From positions 8,480,713-8,544,712 of the forward strand of contig JAOWCC010000237.1 of NCBI GenBank assembly GCA_030867875.1: a stretch of 64,000 nt of DNA, in the 5' to 3' direction. This DNA comes from Actinernus sp. WN-2022 (Eukaryota > Cnidaria > Anthozoa > Actiniaria > Actinernidae). The notes under the pieces are model-generated. The model was not told the origin of the DNA and made no database searches. It saw only the letters and a program-made list of their open reading frames with translations. A program made the translations under genes and the position numbers. The first letter of the stretch is position 1. Each line of letters begins with the position of its first letter. Positions 38,001 through 45,834 of this stretch are shown here, one piece after another.

Positions 38001-40086
38001 GAGTGGATATTGTATGAGTGGGACAAAAATAAGGCATGTCTGTAGCCTTACCATAACCATGCTTTAACTTACTTTGCCATAATTCATTTCCGTAACTAAT
38101 TGATTAGATCAGATACTTATGCAATCATAGCCCATCAATGGGTAACTCATTGGTGAAAGTGCCTGATTCGACTTGCACAGATTTATATCGACTCAAAATT
38201 TGACTTGTTTCTGTGCCCAGGGAGTAGGGAATTTGAACAGTCAAGTTGTCTCGATTTCATGTTACGTGATTCCATGGATTCCATGGCAGAATTGGAGTGG
38301 GAGGTCACTTCACACGACTTCAAAGGACAAAACTCTGCTTTTGTACGAGACTGGCTTAAAAAAACTGGACTCCAAAAGCTTTGTGCTGTATTTAAAGGTA
38401 TTAAAATACAAATGTAAATTGCTCACAATGATTTACATTGTCTATTAAAACCAAAAATGCGGTGTCACAACTAATACTATGTCCCTGGGGTAGGGACATT
38501 TTAGTGCCTAATATGACCATTGGATGGGGCATTTGAACAACATTATTTGCCTGGGGGAGGGGAATTTGAACAACCCAAACTCCAAAAGTTCAAATGCCTG
38601 GGGGTTGCCGGGGGGGGGGGGGGGGGGGGGGGGGGGGATGTTAATGGTTCAATTTGATCGGTACATAAGTTAAATTATTTCTATATTATTTATTTACATA
38701 TTTATTCAGTCACTCAGTTTATATATTTTAAGTTAATATATTTTATATAGTTTTTATAAAATTTGTAATTTTTTAACTCTGAGTGATGCTTATGGTTTTG
38801 CGGATTATAAATGTAGATGTAGGATGTACTTACTCCACTTTTTCCTAACTTGGTCCTATTAAGAACGTTTTGCCACCCATCGTCGGACAGACGAGATTCC
38901 AGTTTGGACAGAAGCAGCATCCAGTCAGGCACCTGCATTTCTTTCAATCGCTTTTGCCATACCTCAGAAGGAATGAGGTCGTTGAAAGCCTTCACCACCC
39001 CTCGGTCGACAGATACTGCTTCAATTGTTTTCCCTATCATATCCTTGACTCCAGAGATAGGGTTTCCTCGCTCAAGCACGCAACATCTCGATAGAATCGA
39101 CTCATGCTTTTCGCCGTGAAGTTCGGCGACCTCGTTCAACTCGTTAAAAACTTCAAAAGCCTTGTCTCTTATTTTCCTTCGCTTCGTCGCTGGGGCGTAA
39201 TCGAGACTACTCTCAATATCATCTATTGACATCCTTGACCTTGATTTCGGTGTCGAAGTTGAAGACATCGACCCAGACTCGCTTGAAGGACTTAAACTCC
39301 TTGGAGTTGGAGTTGAGCACGAAGTTGGAGGAGATTTTGGCGGGCTCGAGGTAAACAAAGTTGGCGGGCTTTCTGTAACAGTGTTCCTCAGCTCATTTTG
39401 CTTACATACAACGGCAATTTGTTTTCTCAATGCCATGAGTTCTTTCGCACATGATGCCAACTGGTTCTGTAAAGCAATATTCTGCAGTTGGAGGCGATTG
39501 CAGCTCTCGTTGTCGCGAATCACGGAATCACTAAAACTGCCAGAATCACTGCCGGGCCTGGCACTGGCAGCAAAGTTTAGAGTATTCAACTTCGCTTTGA
39601 CTTCTGCAAATCTTTGGCTTTTTAAGAAATCCAATTCTCTTGGGTCTTTTCGGCGGATCGATCCAATCAGAACTGCAAAAGTAGTGCCCACGAAGACATC
39701 GTTCTTCGATTTGTTTCCCCATTAAACCACTTCACGGAAACTCTCCCGCCATTTTCTGCTCGAAGGTCTTCGAGGGAAATATTCTGGACCTCTTCAGTAA
39801 ACTGCTCGAAAATCGCTGTGCTACAGAACTTCTTTGGCGGTATTCCACACAGGGTTGTGTTCAAAGCGTACCAAACTTTATCACTTGCTAGGAGTGGTGA
39901 CCAAACTTGAAACAACATAGCCATAGGTTTGCAAAGAAGATGAACATCGACACGATAGTGGATATCAACTAAATCAAGCTCACGTGCCGACGTGGTGCTT
40001 ATTGCGAACTCAAATTCATATCTGCCGCGTAAAATCCCAAACTCCGTACAAGGCCTGATCCAGTTAAACAGTTGATATTCATCCAT
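15491..40086 (-). CDS. Thirteen-exon gene with C-terminal Ulp1/SENP-type cysteine protease; hosts the IS3EU-like element in intron 3
   Basis: Exons (minus): 40086-38834, 37944-37707, 37386-37278, 24869-24766, 24417-24302, 23338-23265, 22651-22380, 21763-21606, 20637-20556, 19880-19690, 19556-19464, 18847-18631, 17076-15491. All introns are GT-AG and all phases agree, giving about 1,497 residues apart from one base missing in exon 1. The N-terminal half has a coiled coil and a Ser/Pro/Thr stretch, then DGRPFFGRNQVLVGVVPL across exons 2-3. A central cysteine/histidine region follows (CFFCLAIRNCSCNLG; NLCALHCELRNTEQ), then a helical part and the C-terminal protease. The central region resembles transposase-like proteins seen in many copies in cnidarians; I cannot name the family. 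Ulp1-type enzymes cut SUMO or related tags. The exon 3/exon 4 junction spans the 11.7-kb insertion without loss of frame. Confidence 0.75.
17680..18015. repeat. MITE-like unit with three quasi-palindromes in intron 12
   Basis: The 22-bp quasi-palindrome GTTTCTATAACTCTATAGAAAC occurs at 17701-17722 and 17992-18013, with its inverse at 17869-17890. All are flanked by related CACGCG/TTCTATTTC words. The region also contains TGATTGGCTGAAAGCCATG. This lies in the 1.5-kb last intron of the Ulp1 gene. Confidence 0.65.
18173..18352. repeat. Possible MITE with CAGGCCTCGAAATT-type ends
   Basis: CAGGCCTCGAAATTAACA at the left and CCAATTTCGAGCCC at the right are near-inverse. They resemble the MITE at 32073. 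The right end departs from the family after GAGCCC, and a target duplication was not resolved. Confidence 0.4.
19975..20060. repeat. Palindromic fragment GCGGATAAGCCGCAC / GTGCAGCTTATCTGCGAG
   Basis: The two halves are near-inverse with a 30-bp loop. It lies in the intron between exons 9 and 10 of the Ulp1 gene. It looks like the hairpin end of a non-autonomous DNA element. Confidence 0.45.
20130..20494 (+). pseudogene. Penelope-like element fragment: GIY-YIG endonuclease C-terminus
   Basis: The frame reads FKTRFRNHKLSFNNKKYS, TALSKHVWELKEANTNF and IKWSIMKWANAY, then CNLCLAEKLCI and a basic tail ending at a TAA. This order of motifs is that of the GIY-YIG endonuclease region at the end of Penelope-like elements; the RT part is absent. 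It lies in an intron of the Ulp1 gene on the opposite strand. A fragment, not a gene. Confidence 0.65.
25298..25303. repeat. 6-bp target-site duplication GTTTCT, left
   Basis: Exact match to 37016-37021. It abuts the TACGGTGGCC terminus. Confidence 0.9.
25304..25655 (+). repeat. Left terminal inverted repeat with subterminal array
   Basis: After the 20-bp tip come about 17 units of 17-21 bp. Outer units read GCCACTACAAAAATATAAAT. Inner units change to CCCAGTACAAAAATGTTT. The same outer-to-inner change occurs in the right end. Confidence 0.9.
25725..26948 (+). CDS. DDE integrase/transposase with N-terminal zinc ribbon (IS3EU-like)
   Basis: A single-exon frame of 407 residues from the ATG at 25725 to TGA. 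Residues 8-26 form a zinc ribbon (CPQC ... CPLC). A helix-turn-helix-like segment follows at about 35-80 (YFSRGYEYKSIIRLLLKEHG), then a basic run (KAKRLRRRRYRV). The integrase core is complete: D162 in YCWHIDGYDK, D221 in VRSDCGTENG, E255 in NQRIEGWWSF, a D-D-33-E arrangement. It should cut and join the element's ends in the nucleus. The ATG lies 421 bp from the left tip, just inside the subterminal array, so the promoter is probably in the repeat. GGAAGCCC just upstream is an ETS-like motif. No stop or frameshift interrupts it. Confidence 0.9.
   Translation: MADGVSSCPQCEFHGLDNTCKFCPLCGTNILDEERQLIEYYFSRGYEYKSIIRLLLKEHGIKMCERTLKSRLHGYGLRRRLPLYDVGNVRQRISKELDGPGCMGGYRSIWHTLRLEGFQVPRNIVEEIVRELDPEGCETRKAKRLRRRRYRVPGPNYCWHIDGYDKLKPFGFPVHGCIDGWSRRIMWLQVVRSNNRPEVTASLFLQCVEDCGGCPVKVRSDCGTENGVIAAMQCEFRGNAEAHMYGPSPANQRIEGWWSFYRRNRSTWWINYFSDLNEKELFNPGNELEKEALWYCFSGVLQKDLDIVRNHWNTHRIRDSRHNTIPGIPDELYLLPECHSGVDGLILGIDSEQLQFVADNLLQCEDESNVYQDYFDYILSNSDLKLPNDWKEAEELYLQLIAIGSQP
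26949..28050. other. Spacer between the integrase and HECT genes
   Basis: No further gene was recognised. A short frame at 27409-27666 lacks motifs. Confidence 0.4.
28052..28199. repeat. 148-bp near-perfect inverted repeat
   Basis: ACAAATTGAAGTTAGTTTTT on the left is matched by AAAACTAACCTCAATTTGT on the right. The arms also share TGTCTGTCCTA and GACAATGATTTTC. A MITE inside the IS3EU-like element. Confidence 0.75.
28211..28446. repeat. MITE with ~35-bp inverted ends
   Basis: TCTATTTCCAATAATTATGC and its near-inverse GCATATTGGAAATAGAAA bound about 235 bp with no coding content. Confidence 0.7.
28988..36694 (-). CDS. HECT-type E3 ubiquitin ligase encoded by the transposon (G2E3-like)
   Basis: Exons (minus): 36694-35470, 34883-34651, 33341-33208, 31669-31398, 29238-28988. 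Every junction is GT-AG, phases agree, and the joined frame is 704 residues with no stop. Start: ATG at 36694, where residues 8-27 form a zinc ribbon (CHKC ... CPKC). A basic region and a possible ubiquitin-like fold follow (RLVYKDGTEVKFIPG). A C2HC finger resembling UBZ lies near residue 290 (ECPTCYKRF ... HADLC). The HECT domain starts near 395 (VFLGEPAIDDGGPRRELFS) and continues as GEFRLAGEIMAMSILQGG. It ends with PPLGFP and the catalytic cysteine C671 in CRPTASTCDLIL, then IGFG. HECT ligases form a thioester with ubiquitin at this cysteine. The usual Phe after it is Asp here. The start codon is 321 bp from the right tip, mirroring the integrase. Confidence 0.9.
29450..30600 (+). pseudogene. 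LINE reverse-transcriptase fragment inside the HECT gene's last intron
   Basis: The frame reads LEHYGIRGIALNWFQSYLCN, then VPQGSVLGTTLFLLYIND and the intact catalytic box FADDTNLIYT near 29690. After a MITE interruption it resumes as YLGI, CNLNWKSFIHQISRKINKYW and LIYPYLIYGILIWGN. Stops and frame changes are frequent. The type is similar to the LINE at 1-3456. It is inserted in the same sense as the element's integrase and opposite to HECT. Confidence 0.75.
29887..30019. repeat. 133-bp MITE, CAGGGCT family, 5-bp TSD AAATT
   Basis: Ends are CAGGGCTCAACCTTAACTTT and GTTAAGGTCAAGCCCTG. AAATT flanks both sides (29882-29886 and 30020-30024). It splits the LINE fragment. Its ends resemble those of the hAT element at 3462. 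Confidence 0.8.
30692..30823. repeat. MITE with GGGCCC / AAAGCCC...TTAGCACTAA inverted ends
   Basis: Left: GGGCCCGCTTCCTGAAAGCC with CAATTAGCACTAA. Right: TTAGCACTAATCGGGCTTTC ending in GGGCCC. Inside the HECT gene's last intron. Confidence 0.65.
30937..31262. repeat. ~325-bp palindromic MITE
   Basis: ATTCAAAAATATATAGGGGT and TTATATTTTGAATAC bound inverted arms. They share TTTGTATGGGA, TTTACTAGCCAGAGATATTG, TGCCACTGTG and TGTGTGATGTTTCTCTCCTT. It lies directly 3' of HECT exon 4. Confidence 0.8.
32073..32529. repeat. 457-bp MITE, CAGGGCTCGAAATT family, 5-bp TSD GTATT
   Basis: Ends CAGGGCTCGAAATTAAG and CAATTTCGAGCCCTG. GTATT lies at 32068-32072 and 32530-32534. Internal TAGGCGTAATTTTACGCC-type hairpins repeat several times. 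Same target size as the hAT element at 3462, so it was probably moved by a related transposase. Confidence 0.8.
32630..32722. repeat. 93-bp near-perfect hairpin
   Basis: GCTAAAGTGAACAATCGGCA on the left is answered by TGCAGATTGTTCACTTTAGC on the right. The centre is GTGGTCGGTAAGTGGTCAG folding on CCACTTACCGACCAC. In an intron of the HECT gene. Confidence 0.75.
36768..37015 (-). repeat. Right terminal inverted repeat with subterminal array
   Basis: Inverse of the left end. The outer 90 bp match with one substitution; inner units read CCCAGTACAAAAATGTTT and CCCACTACAAAAGTTT. The HECT frame technically extends into these units, but its likely ATG lies just inside them. Confidence 0.9.
37016..37021. 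repeat. 6-bp target-site duplication GTTTCT, right
   Basis: Exact match to 25298-25303, beyond the CCGTA terminus. Confidence 0.9.
38200..38640. repeat. G-rich degenerate repeats and poly-G tract in intron 1 of the Ulp1 gene
   Basis: Phrases such as GGGAATTTGAACA and GGGCATTTGAACAAC with CCTGGGGG recur at about 38225, 38525 and 38555. A run of about 30 G ends at 38637. Probably a non-autonomous element with an unstable tail. Confidence 0.55.
38834..40086 (-). CDS. First exon of the Ulp1 gene, with a single-base frameshift near 39700
   Basis: ATG at 40086. The first 126 residues (MDEYQLFNWIRPCTEFGILR onward) run to about 39710 in one frame. The continuation (FVGTTFAVLIGSIRRKDPR) is in the -1 frame, as if one base is missing in the GGGGAAACAAA run. 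The second part has a coiled coil (NIALQNQLASCAKELMALRK), a Ser/Pro/Thr linker (SPPKSPPTSCSTPTPRSLSP), a basic patch (KRRKIRDKAF) and a conserved-looking end (QVPDWMLLLSKLESRLSDDG). Donor GTGGA|gtaagt at 38834 leads in phase 0 to exon 2. A homopolymer sequencing error, a real lesion, or an unusual intron could each explain the break. Confidence 0.7.
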
Positions 40087-40329
40087 GGAGATCTGCTTTC
40101 TGTTAAACAGCTATACCACAGAGCGGACGACATACACACACGACACTCGAGTGACAACATTAACACTGTTACTGTTAATTATATCCTGAGCCCGTTTAGG
40201 TAAAAACCGCAATGCTGTCAATTTCTATGGTTACTTGAGCGCCTGCTGTGTGCAAAATATCAAGGGCTGCGGCTTGTTATGACATGCACAGAAGGTTAGA
40301 ACTGCTCCAACAAAGACAAAACATGAAAA
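40087..40329. promoter_or_regulatory. Presumed upstream region of the Ulp1 gene
   Basis: Only position supports this. No TATA box was seen. It separates the Ulp1 start from the head-to-head Tnp2 relic. Confidence 0.3.
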
Positions 40330-41643
40330 ACATGCTAAAACCTATGGACTTATTATAGCACTCTCCTAGAGCTGGAATATTTTGATGTCATAAAATTTTC
40401 GGCCATTGATCCTATGCATAACTTGTTCTTAGGGACAGCCAAGCACATGTTTAAAATATGGATTGCAAAGGGTTTTTTGACTCCCTCGCTCACTTAAGCT
40501 AATGGAAGAAAAAATTAAAGCATTTGATGTTGCAACAGGTTATGGACAATTACCTAGCAAGATATCATCAAACTACGGCAGCTACACAGCATCTCAGTGG
40601 AACAATTGGACTCTAGTGTACTCAATGTTTGCACTAAATGGACTGATTCCTGATGCCCATCTTAGATGCTGGCAAACATATGTGTTGGCGTGTAAATACT
40701 TGGTCAGCCCAATTGTCAAAAAAGTTGATATCAACAAAGCTGATTTCTTGTTTCTGAAGTTTGGTAAAGATGTACAACGACTGTATGGCAATGAAATAAT
40801 CACCCCAAACATGCATCTGCACTGCCATCTGAAAGAGTGTGTGATGGATCTTGGCCCAGTACATGTATTTTGGTGCTTCAGCTTCGAACGATTTAATGGG
40901 ATTCTTGGAGCCACACATCTCAATGGAATGTCAATTGAGATACAGTTAATGAGAAAGCTGTTGGCGGGACGATATGTGTGGAACGTAGAGTTTCCTAAAG
41001 AGTTTGCAGAGAACTTTGTGCAATTCTTTGATGACAAGAAAAAGACTGTGATTGAAAACTTTAATGCACTTAATGCTACAAAGTTATTCAACGCTGCAAC
41101 TTGTTACAATTTAGGAGAAGTGAATTGGAGTGATTTGAGATACTTAATACTACCAAAGTCGTACAAGCTTGTGGCCATAGACTCTTACTTTATTGTTATA
41201 AAGTTATCTATCCACACAGCAACATATCTTTGTCATCACTAGCCTTGTGTGCTCGCAAATATCCCCGAGTTTCTCTTGGAACTGAAACATTTGGTTCCAA
41301 AATGGATAACAGAAATCGGCGTTCGTCAAGAGTTTTGGCTTCATGGTCAGACGAAAATGGTAACATTAACCCTTCAGCAGACGTTAGACCTGGCCAAGTG
41401 AACTTTTATATCAAGCATTGTGTAGATATAGACAATGTCCCTTGTGAACATGTTTTTGCATGCGTTTGGTGGTACAGTCACGATGAGAGCAAGGACCATT
41501 TCAAGAAGCCCATTCAAGTATGGAAGCTCAAGACTTTTGATAATCCTGGCCCTTCAGTATTAACTTACCAGTTCAGCGTATACTGCAAACTTTTGCTTGT
41601 TGTGAATCCGTGGAGATTTCCGGAGAAAAGAAACTTGTATTAA
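40330..41643 (+). pseudogene. Tnp2-type (CACTA/Plavaka-like) transposase C-terminal relic
   Basis: Starts near YSTLLELEYFDVIKFSAIDP and MHNLFLGTAKHMF, the typical Tnp2 block. A stop at 40496 and a frame change follow. The main frame (40502-41200) reads LPSKISSNYGSYTASQWNNW, LRCWQTYVLACKYLV and HLHCHLKECV, then FWCFSFERFNGILGATHLNG. Another frame change leads to the terminal domain (SSRVLASWSDENGN, RPGQVNFYIKHC, CEHVFACVWWYS) ending at TAA 41643. The N-terminal half with the first catalytic residues is missing. The fragment stands head-to-head with the Ulp1 gene 244 bp away. Assignment to Tnp2-like transposases is firm by motif; the subfamily is not. Confidence 0.75.
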
Positions 41644-41889
41644 GTCCAATTCCAAGATTGTATTATTAAATTATTATGAGTGGAATTCAAGCAACACTAC
41701 TACTAGTAAAAACTTGTATTACACAGTACTAATGCATGGACCTTTGAAGATGCATGTCATGTGTATTTGCGCTAAAAGTATATATGTGGCTACATTTTAC
41801 ACTGAAGTTTACGGTATTGTTTGATTACTGCTTTTTATCTTTACGAGACTTATAAAAGTAATAAAAGAATTACAAAACAAAATGGATTA

Positions 41890-42230
41890 ATGTTTGCGTA
41901 AAAGTAGCGTAAAGTTAATTAAACACTAATTTACGTTCAACTTAATGACCACCTAATTCTTGTGTAAACATGACATTATGCCACATTTAAGTGAACTTGT
42001 AAATCCAACGTAAAGCCAAGTTTACGTTCTATTTAAGTTAAGCGTAAATCTACCGTAAAGTTCGCACTGGACTTTACGCTATCTTTACGTTCACTTTATG
42101 CCGTGAGTGCTTAAAGCTGAACTTTACACAGCTTTAAGCGCGTTTAAATGCAGCTTAAAGTTATATTAAGAACTTTAAGCTGCTTTAAGCTAAGCTTAAA
42201 TTAGCTTAAATCTCGTTTTTCGTGCTGTGT
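41890..42230. repeat. Strand-symmetric low-complexity tract (GTAAA/TTTAC and GCTTAAA words)
   Basis: The first half is dominated by GCGTAAAG, AACGTAAA and TTTACGTTC in both orientations. The second half is dominated by GCTTTAAGC, AGCTTAAA and TTTAAGCTG. The words form many short inverted matches, so the tract could fold extensively. Not coding. Confidence 0.6.
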
Positions 42231-42413
42231 ATATTTTTGTGCTTTACCAGATACTTCTGAGCTTAGTCTTTGAACAACTATCGCTTCTTTCTTTAGAACA
42301 CCAGGTACTCTTTTCTTTCCGTTTCTTTTATCCTTCATAGCAGTCTTGAAAATTTTCCATGCGGCAGCCATCATGAATCTGTCATAATCAGTACCATGCA
42401 GAGCTCGTACCAT
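42201..42413 (-). CDS. Possible exon downstream of the SAP exon, unknown function
   Basis: Open frame with FMMAAAWKIFKTAMKDKRNG and KRVPGVLKKEAIVVQRL. No domain recognised. It is placed 3' of the SAP-domain exon on the same strand, so could belong to the same element-borne gene. Confidence 0.3.
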   Translation of the reverse strand: MVRALHGTDYDRFMMAAAWKIFKTAMKDKRNGKKRVPGVLKKEAIVVQRLSSEVSGKAQKYTQHEKRDLS

Positions 42414-42699
42414 GTGCGGGCATTGAAGAGTCTTCCCCAGTCCCCCATCATTCTCATTGAGTCATTTCCAAAGGAGACTGCGATACTATGGCAGTCGTCG
42501 GCCACATGGCCGGGAACTGCCATTGGATTTTTTTCTTTTCCTTTTTTTATTTTTTTTATTTTTTTTATTTTTGTATAAATTAATTTGAGGAATTAATTTT
42601 AAATCCCCAAAAAGGAAAGTCAAAATAAATAATTTTAAAAAGAAAAGAGAAACAAACTAAAATAAATAAATAAACAAACTAGAAAAAAAGGGAAATTGT

Positions 42700-42993
42700 C
42701 TAAATAAATAGGAAATTTGAGTGGAAATTATCGAAATCTCGAATGGCAGCTCTCGGCCACCATACAGCTGCTATTAAAGACGGTTGCTCGACATTGGTTT
42801 GCGATGTTTCGTCGCTATCTTCTGTTGTCTTATTTCTCTCGAATAGCATGTGACAGCGAAGCACCAAGTCAGCTTTATTTCCATTCACCGACTGTTTGTT
42901 TTCGGCTAATATGTTCTTCAGATCTTGAACTTTTAACTTATTGAGCTCTTTCAGTGATATATCTTGTTCGTTGTTTGTTATAGAATCCATCAT
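42700..42993 (-). CDS. SAP-domain protein, N-terminal exon
   Basis: ATG at 42993. Residues about 14-50 match the SAP motif: LKELNKLKVQDLKNILAENK, a Gly-Asn-Lys-Ala turn (NGNKADLVLRCHMLF). SAP domains bind scaffold or AT-rich DNA. In cnidarian and other animal mobile genes, a SAP domain often precedes SWIM or YqaJ-type domains; neither is visible here. The acidic stretch after it (TTEDSDETSQTN) resembles a linker. The frame closes at 42700 after about 97 codons. It may be a leftover 5' exon of a mobile element. Confidence 0.6.
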   Translation of the reverse strand: MMDSITNNEQDISLKELNKLKVQDLKNILAENKQSVNGNKADLVLRCHMLFERNKTTEDSDETSQTNVEQPSLIAAVWWPRAAIRDFDNFHSNFLFI

Positions 42994-43185
42994 TTGTTAT
43001 CGTAAAGCAGTTTAAAAAGACGATTGAATACATCGATGACAGTGTAACCAAGGTAAGCACACGTTGCGTAAACGAAGGACTCAGGATTAGCCTAGCTCTG
43101 GTGCAAAAAGTGTGCCGCCTTATCGAAGATCAGCGGTTACACGGGGAATTCGAAACTGGACTATTGAGTTTTTCGGAATCTAACG

Positions 43186-43524
43186 CTAGCCAGATGTAAC
43201 AACTTGCAAACGTTTTATCAGATATAAACAGTGCATGACGCGGAGGTCAACTGGCTGGAAGATCAAATAAAACACAAGGTTTTTTTTTAAAACTGGTATT
43301 CTTGAAGGTTCTCTATCACGATTTCTAACTGCAGACAATCTTGATTTGTGCCTCCTACTCCTAGATTGATCAGTATTCAAGCCTTTACTAGATAACAATA
43401 CAGTGCTCAGCTGTTCGCGTTCGACCATCAAATTCAAACCATTTGACATTTCAGTGATATTTACCGTATCATTTCTCGAACTGATCACAATGTTGTTATT
43501 CTGTATATTACTAAACTTTTCCAT
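43186..43524 (-). CDS. Open frame of unknown function
   Basis: 112 codons from an ATG at 43524. Ser/Arg-rich centre (DQSRSRRHKSRLSAVRNRDR). No domain recognised, no splice evidence. It lies between the SAP exon and the DIRS-like element. Confidence 0.2.
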   Translation of the reverse strand: MEKFSNIQNNNIVISSRNDTVNITEMSNGLNLMVEREQLSTVLLSSKGLNTDQSRSRRHKSRLSAVRNRDREPSRIPVLKKNLVFYLIFQPVDLRVMHCLYLIKRLQVVTSG

Positions 43525-43534
43525 TGGCTATTGT

Positions 43535-43690
43535 ATGGCCAATATAGGGATGGCATTAAATAGGGTGAAAATGCCGTACTCTGGCTCAGTTCTTTTCAAT
43601 TCTAGTGAAGAAGCGAACCGAAGAACAATATTTTGGATACGAACCCGCACGAATGGCAGATGCACCACAAGGGGTTCCGTTCCCGCAAGC
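43535..43690 (+). repeat. Repeat copy 1 (partner at 55650-55790)
   Basis: Shared text includes ATAGGGATGGCA, CTCTGGCTCAGTTCTTTTCA / CTTTGGCTCAGTTCTTTCCA, then GAAGCGAACCGAAGAAC and a later TTCGTGC-related inverse. The copies are 12 kb apart in the same orientation. Confidence 0.6.
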
Positions 43691-44226
43691 TCTATCGGCT
43701 AGAGTTCGAGCTCAGCAAAACCCATCAGCTGCAGTTCAACCTCAGCAAAACCCACCAAACATATAGGCTCTGGATGGGGAGCTTTAGGTGAATGGGTTAC
43801 TCCTTCATTGACTACGTGACATTTCAATAGATGTCTATTTTCTATTCTTCGAGAATTTATAGTTTCTAGGATATATTTATTTTTCGTATTTTCGGGAGTC
43901 TATAGTAATATATCCTCACAGAATACCAATTATCACATCGCGGTAATTAAGTTATGGACGAGACCCGCTCCTATCCCTCTCCTATCCCTCTCCTAGGATA
44001 TAGGATGGGGCGTTGTGGTCTCCCAAACCCGGGGGCTCCCCCAAACCTATCCATGTATAACTCAAATTCCATCACTCAAGTATACTTTAATTCGATGACG
44101 TATTACTACTAGACTTGTGAAAGTCGTGATGGCAGCAAATGCACCTCGATTCCACTACTCAATTTGGCAAGCCAACACGTGATCCTTACTTTAAATAATA
44201 AACTTGGTAATAATATAACAAAACTA

Positions 44227-44820
44227 TCAAATGTCAATATCTTGGAGGTTATCCGGGTTAGTGACACGTAGTCTATGATGGAGGCCAGCCGAGGAGAGGT
44301 TGGAGGCCAACTTCTCAAACAGGGAAAGCACTTCGGGTGTATCTGAAATACGAGAGTAACGTTCCGTCATAGACGTGCTGCGCCAGCCAATGTATCTGGC
44401 CAATTCATCTGGTGTGCAACCCAACTGCTCCAGCGTATTTGAGACACCCACGCGGAAACTATGCGGCGTCTATATCCCCCCGTCAATGCCCGCGTCGCGC
44501 AAATATTTGCGCAGACGGTTGTTGACCACAGAGGCAATGAAAGGCTGGTCACTAATAGTAGTTGTACACCGTACGCCACCGGAAGAGGGGCACCGCCTGG
44601 GAAGGGGTAATAGCTTTCCTAGCTTGTTCCTCACGAACAAACTTGAGAGAGTTATTTACCCTGGGATGAGAAACAAGGTTCGAGTCGTTTGTTCGCCCTA
44701 TGTTATTAAATATTGTCCGAATTTTCCCTAGCGTGATGGGAAAAGCAATGTCTTCGTGCACCCTCGTAGGCCAATGGGATATCGGTCGACTGAAATAGAC
44801 TGGGGTAACGCCCACCAATA
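44227..44820 (-). pseudogene. Tyrosine recombinase domain of the DIRS-like element
   Basis: The C-terminal catalytic part is clear: TPHSFRVGVSNT (the H-x-x-R box), then CTPDELARYIGWRSTSMTER with the nucleophilic tyrosine in ERYSRIS. Upstream, KIRTIFNNIGRTND and FVREEQARKAI are in a different frame, so at least one frameshift exists near 44560. The recombinase would integrate a circular DNA intermediate. Confidence 0.75.
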
Positions 44821-45033
44821 ATGTATGGAGCGAAGGTCAGGGACAATTACCGTGAATTACAATTGCCTGGTCGATGAAGAAGCGCAATAAGGGGACCATT
44901 AACACAAAAGGCGGGAAGACGTAGATATTATCCTCAGCGGGTTTACGCTGGGCAAACGCATCGACGCCAGAGGTACGAGGGGATGGCCATGGAGAGAAAT
45001 GGGGCAGAGGAATTCCTTTGTTATTTCTACGGC

Positions 45034-45202
45034 AATTCACTCTTTTCACATGGTGGCCATCTTGGATTCAAAGCGAGGCAATCCGTTGTTTTTGTCAGGT
45101 CAGCCTCGTAGTGAGGGATAGTCAAAATGAGGCTCGCCTGGCAAAAACAAAGGATTGCCTCGCTTTGAATCCAAGATGGCCACCACGTGAAAAGGGTGAA
45201 TT
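45034..45202. repeat. 169-bp palindromic MITE inside the DIRS-like element
   Basis: CTTTTCACATGGTGGCCATC with TTGGATTCAAAGCGAGGCAA on the left is inverted on the right (TTGCCTCGCTTTGAATCCAA, GGCCACCACGTGAAAAG). A second copy is at 49313-49474. It interrupts the reading frame after the RNase H domain. Confidence 0.8.
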
Positions 45203-45813
45203 ACTACTGTCCAGAGCCATAAGGTCAAAGGTGTGCGCGCCGTATAATTGCTCGACTAGCGCCCAGGCTGAGTCTGACAAAGTGCAGTCTAAGTCGAACA
45301 TTATCGTGAAGGGTAGTCGGCAGGATTGACTCGAGAAGGGACATAATCTAATCTTACATTCTTCTTTAGACCATGAAGCTAGGAGTACTTTGCTGTCCGT
45401 GAAAACATCCACCCTTGAGTTCTTTGTGCGTCCTTTGAAGGAAGCTAAGACCTTCAACAACGCTTTGGCCTCAAGAACATTGATTTCAATAGACGAGTCA
45501 ACAAAGTAATCTCGGATTTCTTGTCGGGATCCATTTCCAACTAAAATACCTCCCAAGCTCTCTGGAACGCGTCGCAGTACATAGTAACGGCGAGGTATCG
45601 TTCCGACCTCTACGGTAAACAATCCTCGAGAAAACGCCAATAAACAATTATATCATACAGCAGACCCTTGACTAGGGCAAAAGTTCTAGAACTCCTTGTC
45701 AGGCTTGACAGAGCTTTAAAAAGCTCTCGTTCATGCAACCTGCACCCCGGGATCGCGAGGCTAAATGAGATGGCTTTACCCGCGAATCTCTGTAATGTTC
45801 GAAGATCAACCAA
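45203..45813 (-). pseudogene. Connection and RNase H domain of the DIRS-like element
   Basis: LQRFAGKAISFSLAIPGCRL near 45790 is the segment typical after DIRS reverse transcriptases. RNase H follows, with INVLEAKALLKVLASFKGRT and the DVFTDSKVLLASW box containing a catalytic Asp. The two parts are in different frames. The 3' end of the frame runs into the MITE at 45202. Confidence 0.75.
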
Positions 45814-45834
45814 TTTTGTGGCGTGAATTTCTTC

